This document shows, piece by piece, positions 63,664 to 64,000 of a stretch of 64,000 bases of DNA. The notes beneath the pieces were generated by a model. The model did not search any database, had not been told where the DNA came from, and worked only from the letters and a program-made list of their open reading frames with translations. Source of the DNA: Clostridiales bacterium COT073_COT-073 (GTDB lineage Bacteria; Bacillota; Clostridia; Lachnospirales; Vallitaleaceae). The position numbers and the translations under genes are program-made. Numbering within the stretch: position 1 is the first letter of the stretch; each line of letters opens with the position of its first letter. The stretch covers positions 1-64,000 of the forward strand of contig RQYD01000017.1 in the NCBI GenBank assembly GCA_003858485.1, in the 5' to 3' direction.

Positions 63664-63737
63664 GGCCCAATGGTTCAGTTGGTTAGAACGCCGCCCTGTC
63701 ACGGCGGAGGTCAGGGGTTCGAGTCCCCTTTGGGTCG
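63664..63737 (+). tRNA. tRNA-Asp (GTC)
   Basis: Acceptor GGCCCAA/TTGGGTC, anticodon stem CCGCC/GGCGG with loop CTGTCAC (GTC), T arm AGGGG-TTCGAGT-CCCCT. CCA is not encoded. Confidence 0.97.
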
Positions 63738-63797
63738 CTGATGAGAGAAATCTTATCTTCGTTATGTATTAACGATATCCCAGACTTTTTTATAAAA

Positions 63798-63870
63798 GGG
63801 CGCTTAGCTCAGCTGGGAGAGCACCTGCCTTACAAGCAGGGGGTCACAGGTTCGAGCCCTGTAGCGCCCA
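63798..63870 (+). tRNA. tRNA-Val (TAC)
   Basis: Acceptor GGGCGCT/AGCGCCC, anticodon loop CTTACAA (TAC), T loop TTCGAGC. CCA is not encoded. Confidence 0.97.
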
Positions 63871-63877
63871 TATTATT

Positions 63878-63950
63878 GCCGACATGGCTCAATTGGCAGA
63901 GCAGCTGATTTGTAATCAGCAGGTTATCGGTTCGATTCCGATTGTCGGCT
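63878..63950 (+). tRNA. tRNA-Thr (TGT)
   Basis: Acceptor GCCGACA/TGTCGGC, anticodon stem GCTGA/TCAGC with loop TTTGTAA (TGT), T loop TTCGATT. CCA is not encoded. Confidence 0.97.
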
Positions 63951-63953
63951 TAT

Positions 63954-64000
63954 GGAGGGGTTCCCGAGTGGCCAAAGGGGGCAGACTGTAAATCTGTTGC
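63954..64000 (+). tRNA. tRNA-Tyr (GTA), cut by the window end
   Basis: Starts GGAGGGGTTCCCGAGTGG, a class II type D arm, and reaches the anticodon arm CAGACTGTAAATCTG (GTA). The variable arm and 3' half lie beyond the window. Confidence 0.9.

Overview
The window looks like a chromosomal segment of a motile, low-GC Gram-positive bacterium of the class Clostridia, plausibly Lachnospirales-like. This is inferred from gene content and cannot be taken to species level. The evidence is AT-rich DNA with AGGAGG-type ribosome sites and TTGACA/TATAAT promoters, the Firmicute blocks gdpP-rplI-dnaB and rpsF-ssb-rpsR, a flagellar late block (yvyF-flgM-flgN-flgK-flgK-flgL-fliW-csrA), several lipoproteins with Lys/Glu-rich linkers, and a secretin-less Tad/Flp pilus locus. 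Most genes are on the + strand. The exceptions are pyruvate kinase, two MFS transporters and a uridine phosphorylase.

Layout. 0-5 kb: a degenerate tRNA-Cys-like gene, an Rpn-family nuclease, a chemoreceptor and a PfkB sugar kinase. 5.5-8.8 kb: an exported methionine-sulfoxide repair module (CcdA, a thioredoxin-like lipoprotein with 12 methionine-rich repeats, an MsrA-MsrB lipoprotein). 9-13.3 kb: a YesN/YesM-type two-component system followed by KduI and an unrecognised carbohydrate-binding-like protein. 13.6-20 kb: pyruvate kinase, two MFS transporters and an orphan BMP lipoprotein. 20-26 kb: cell-envelope proteins (a 20-codon leader ORF plus an SLH protein, a membrane-anchored surface protein, an M23 endopeptidase). 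26-30 kb: gdpP-rplI-dnaB. 30-35.6 kb: uridine phosphorylase, an OmpR-type two-component system, a YjfB motility protein, CidA/LrgB, thiol peroxidase. 36-42 kb: the Tad/Flp locus, then ferritin. 43-49 kb: pepT, metK, recD2, comF. 48.6-56.3 kb: flagellar hook-associated genes and the FliW-CsrA switch. 57-58 kb: rpsF-ssb-rpsR. 58-64 kb: aldose epimerase, a PrsA-like foldase, an ECF sigma factor with a membrane partner, a broken secreted-protein gene and a tRNA-Asp-Val-Thr-Tyr cluster.

The most unusual layer is non-coding. Intergenic regions carry at least five different dispersed repeat families: a TIR-bearing MITE-like element, a ~105-bp palindrome, a TTCCGC...GCGGA element, a GTGGCAGATTAC element, and GC-richer blocks studded with GCGAAGC mini-hairpins. 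Three genes (tadC-like, flp, pepT) have their 3' ends duplicated just downstream. A 25-bp tandem duplication has frameshifted a small secreted-protein gene. The best candidate for an undescribed protein system is the CcdA / Met-repeat thioredoxin / MsrAB module, in which the repeats may act as a renewable oxidant sink.
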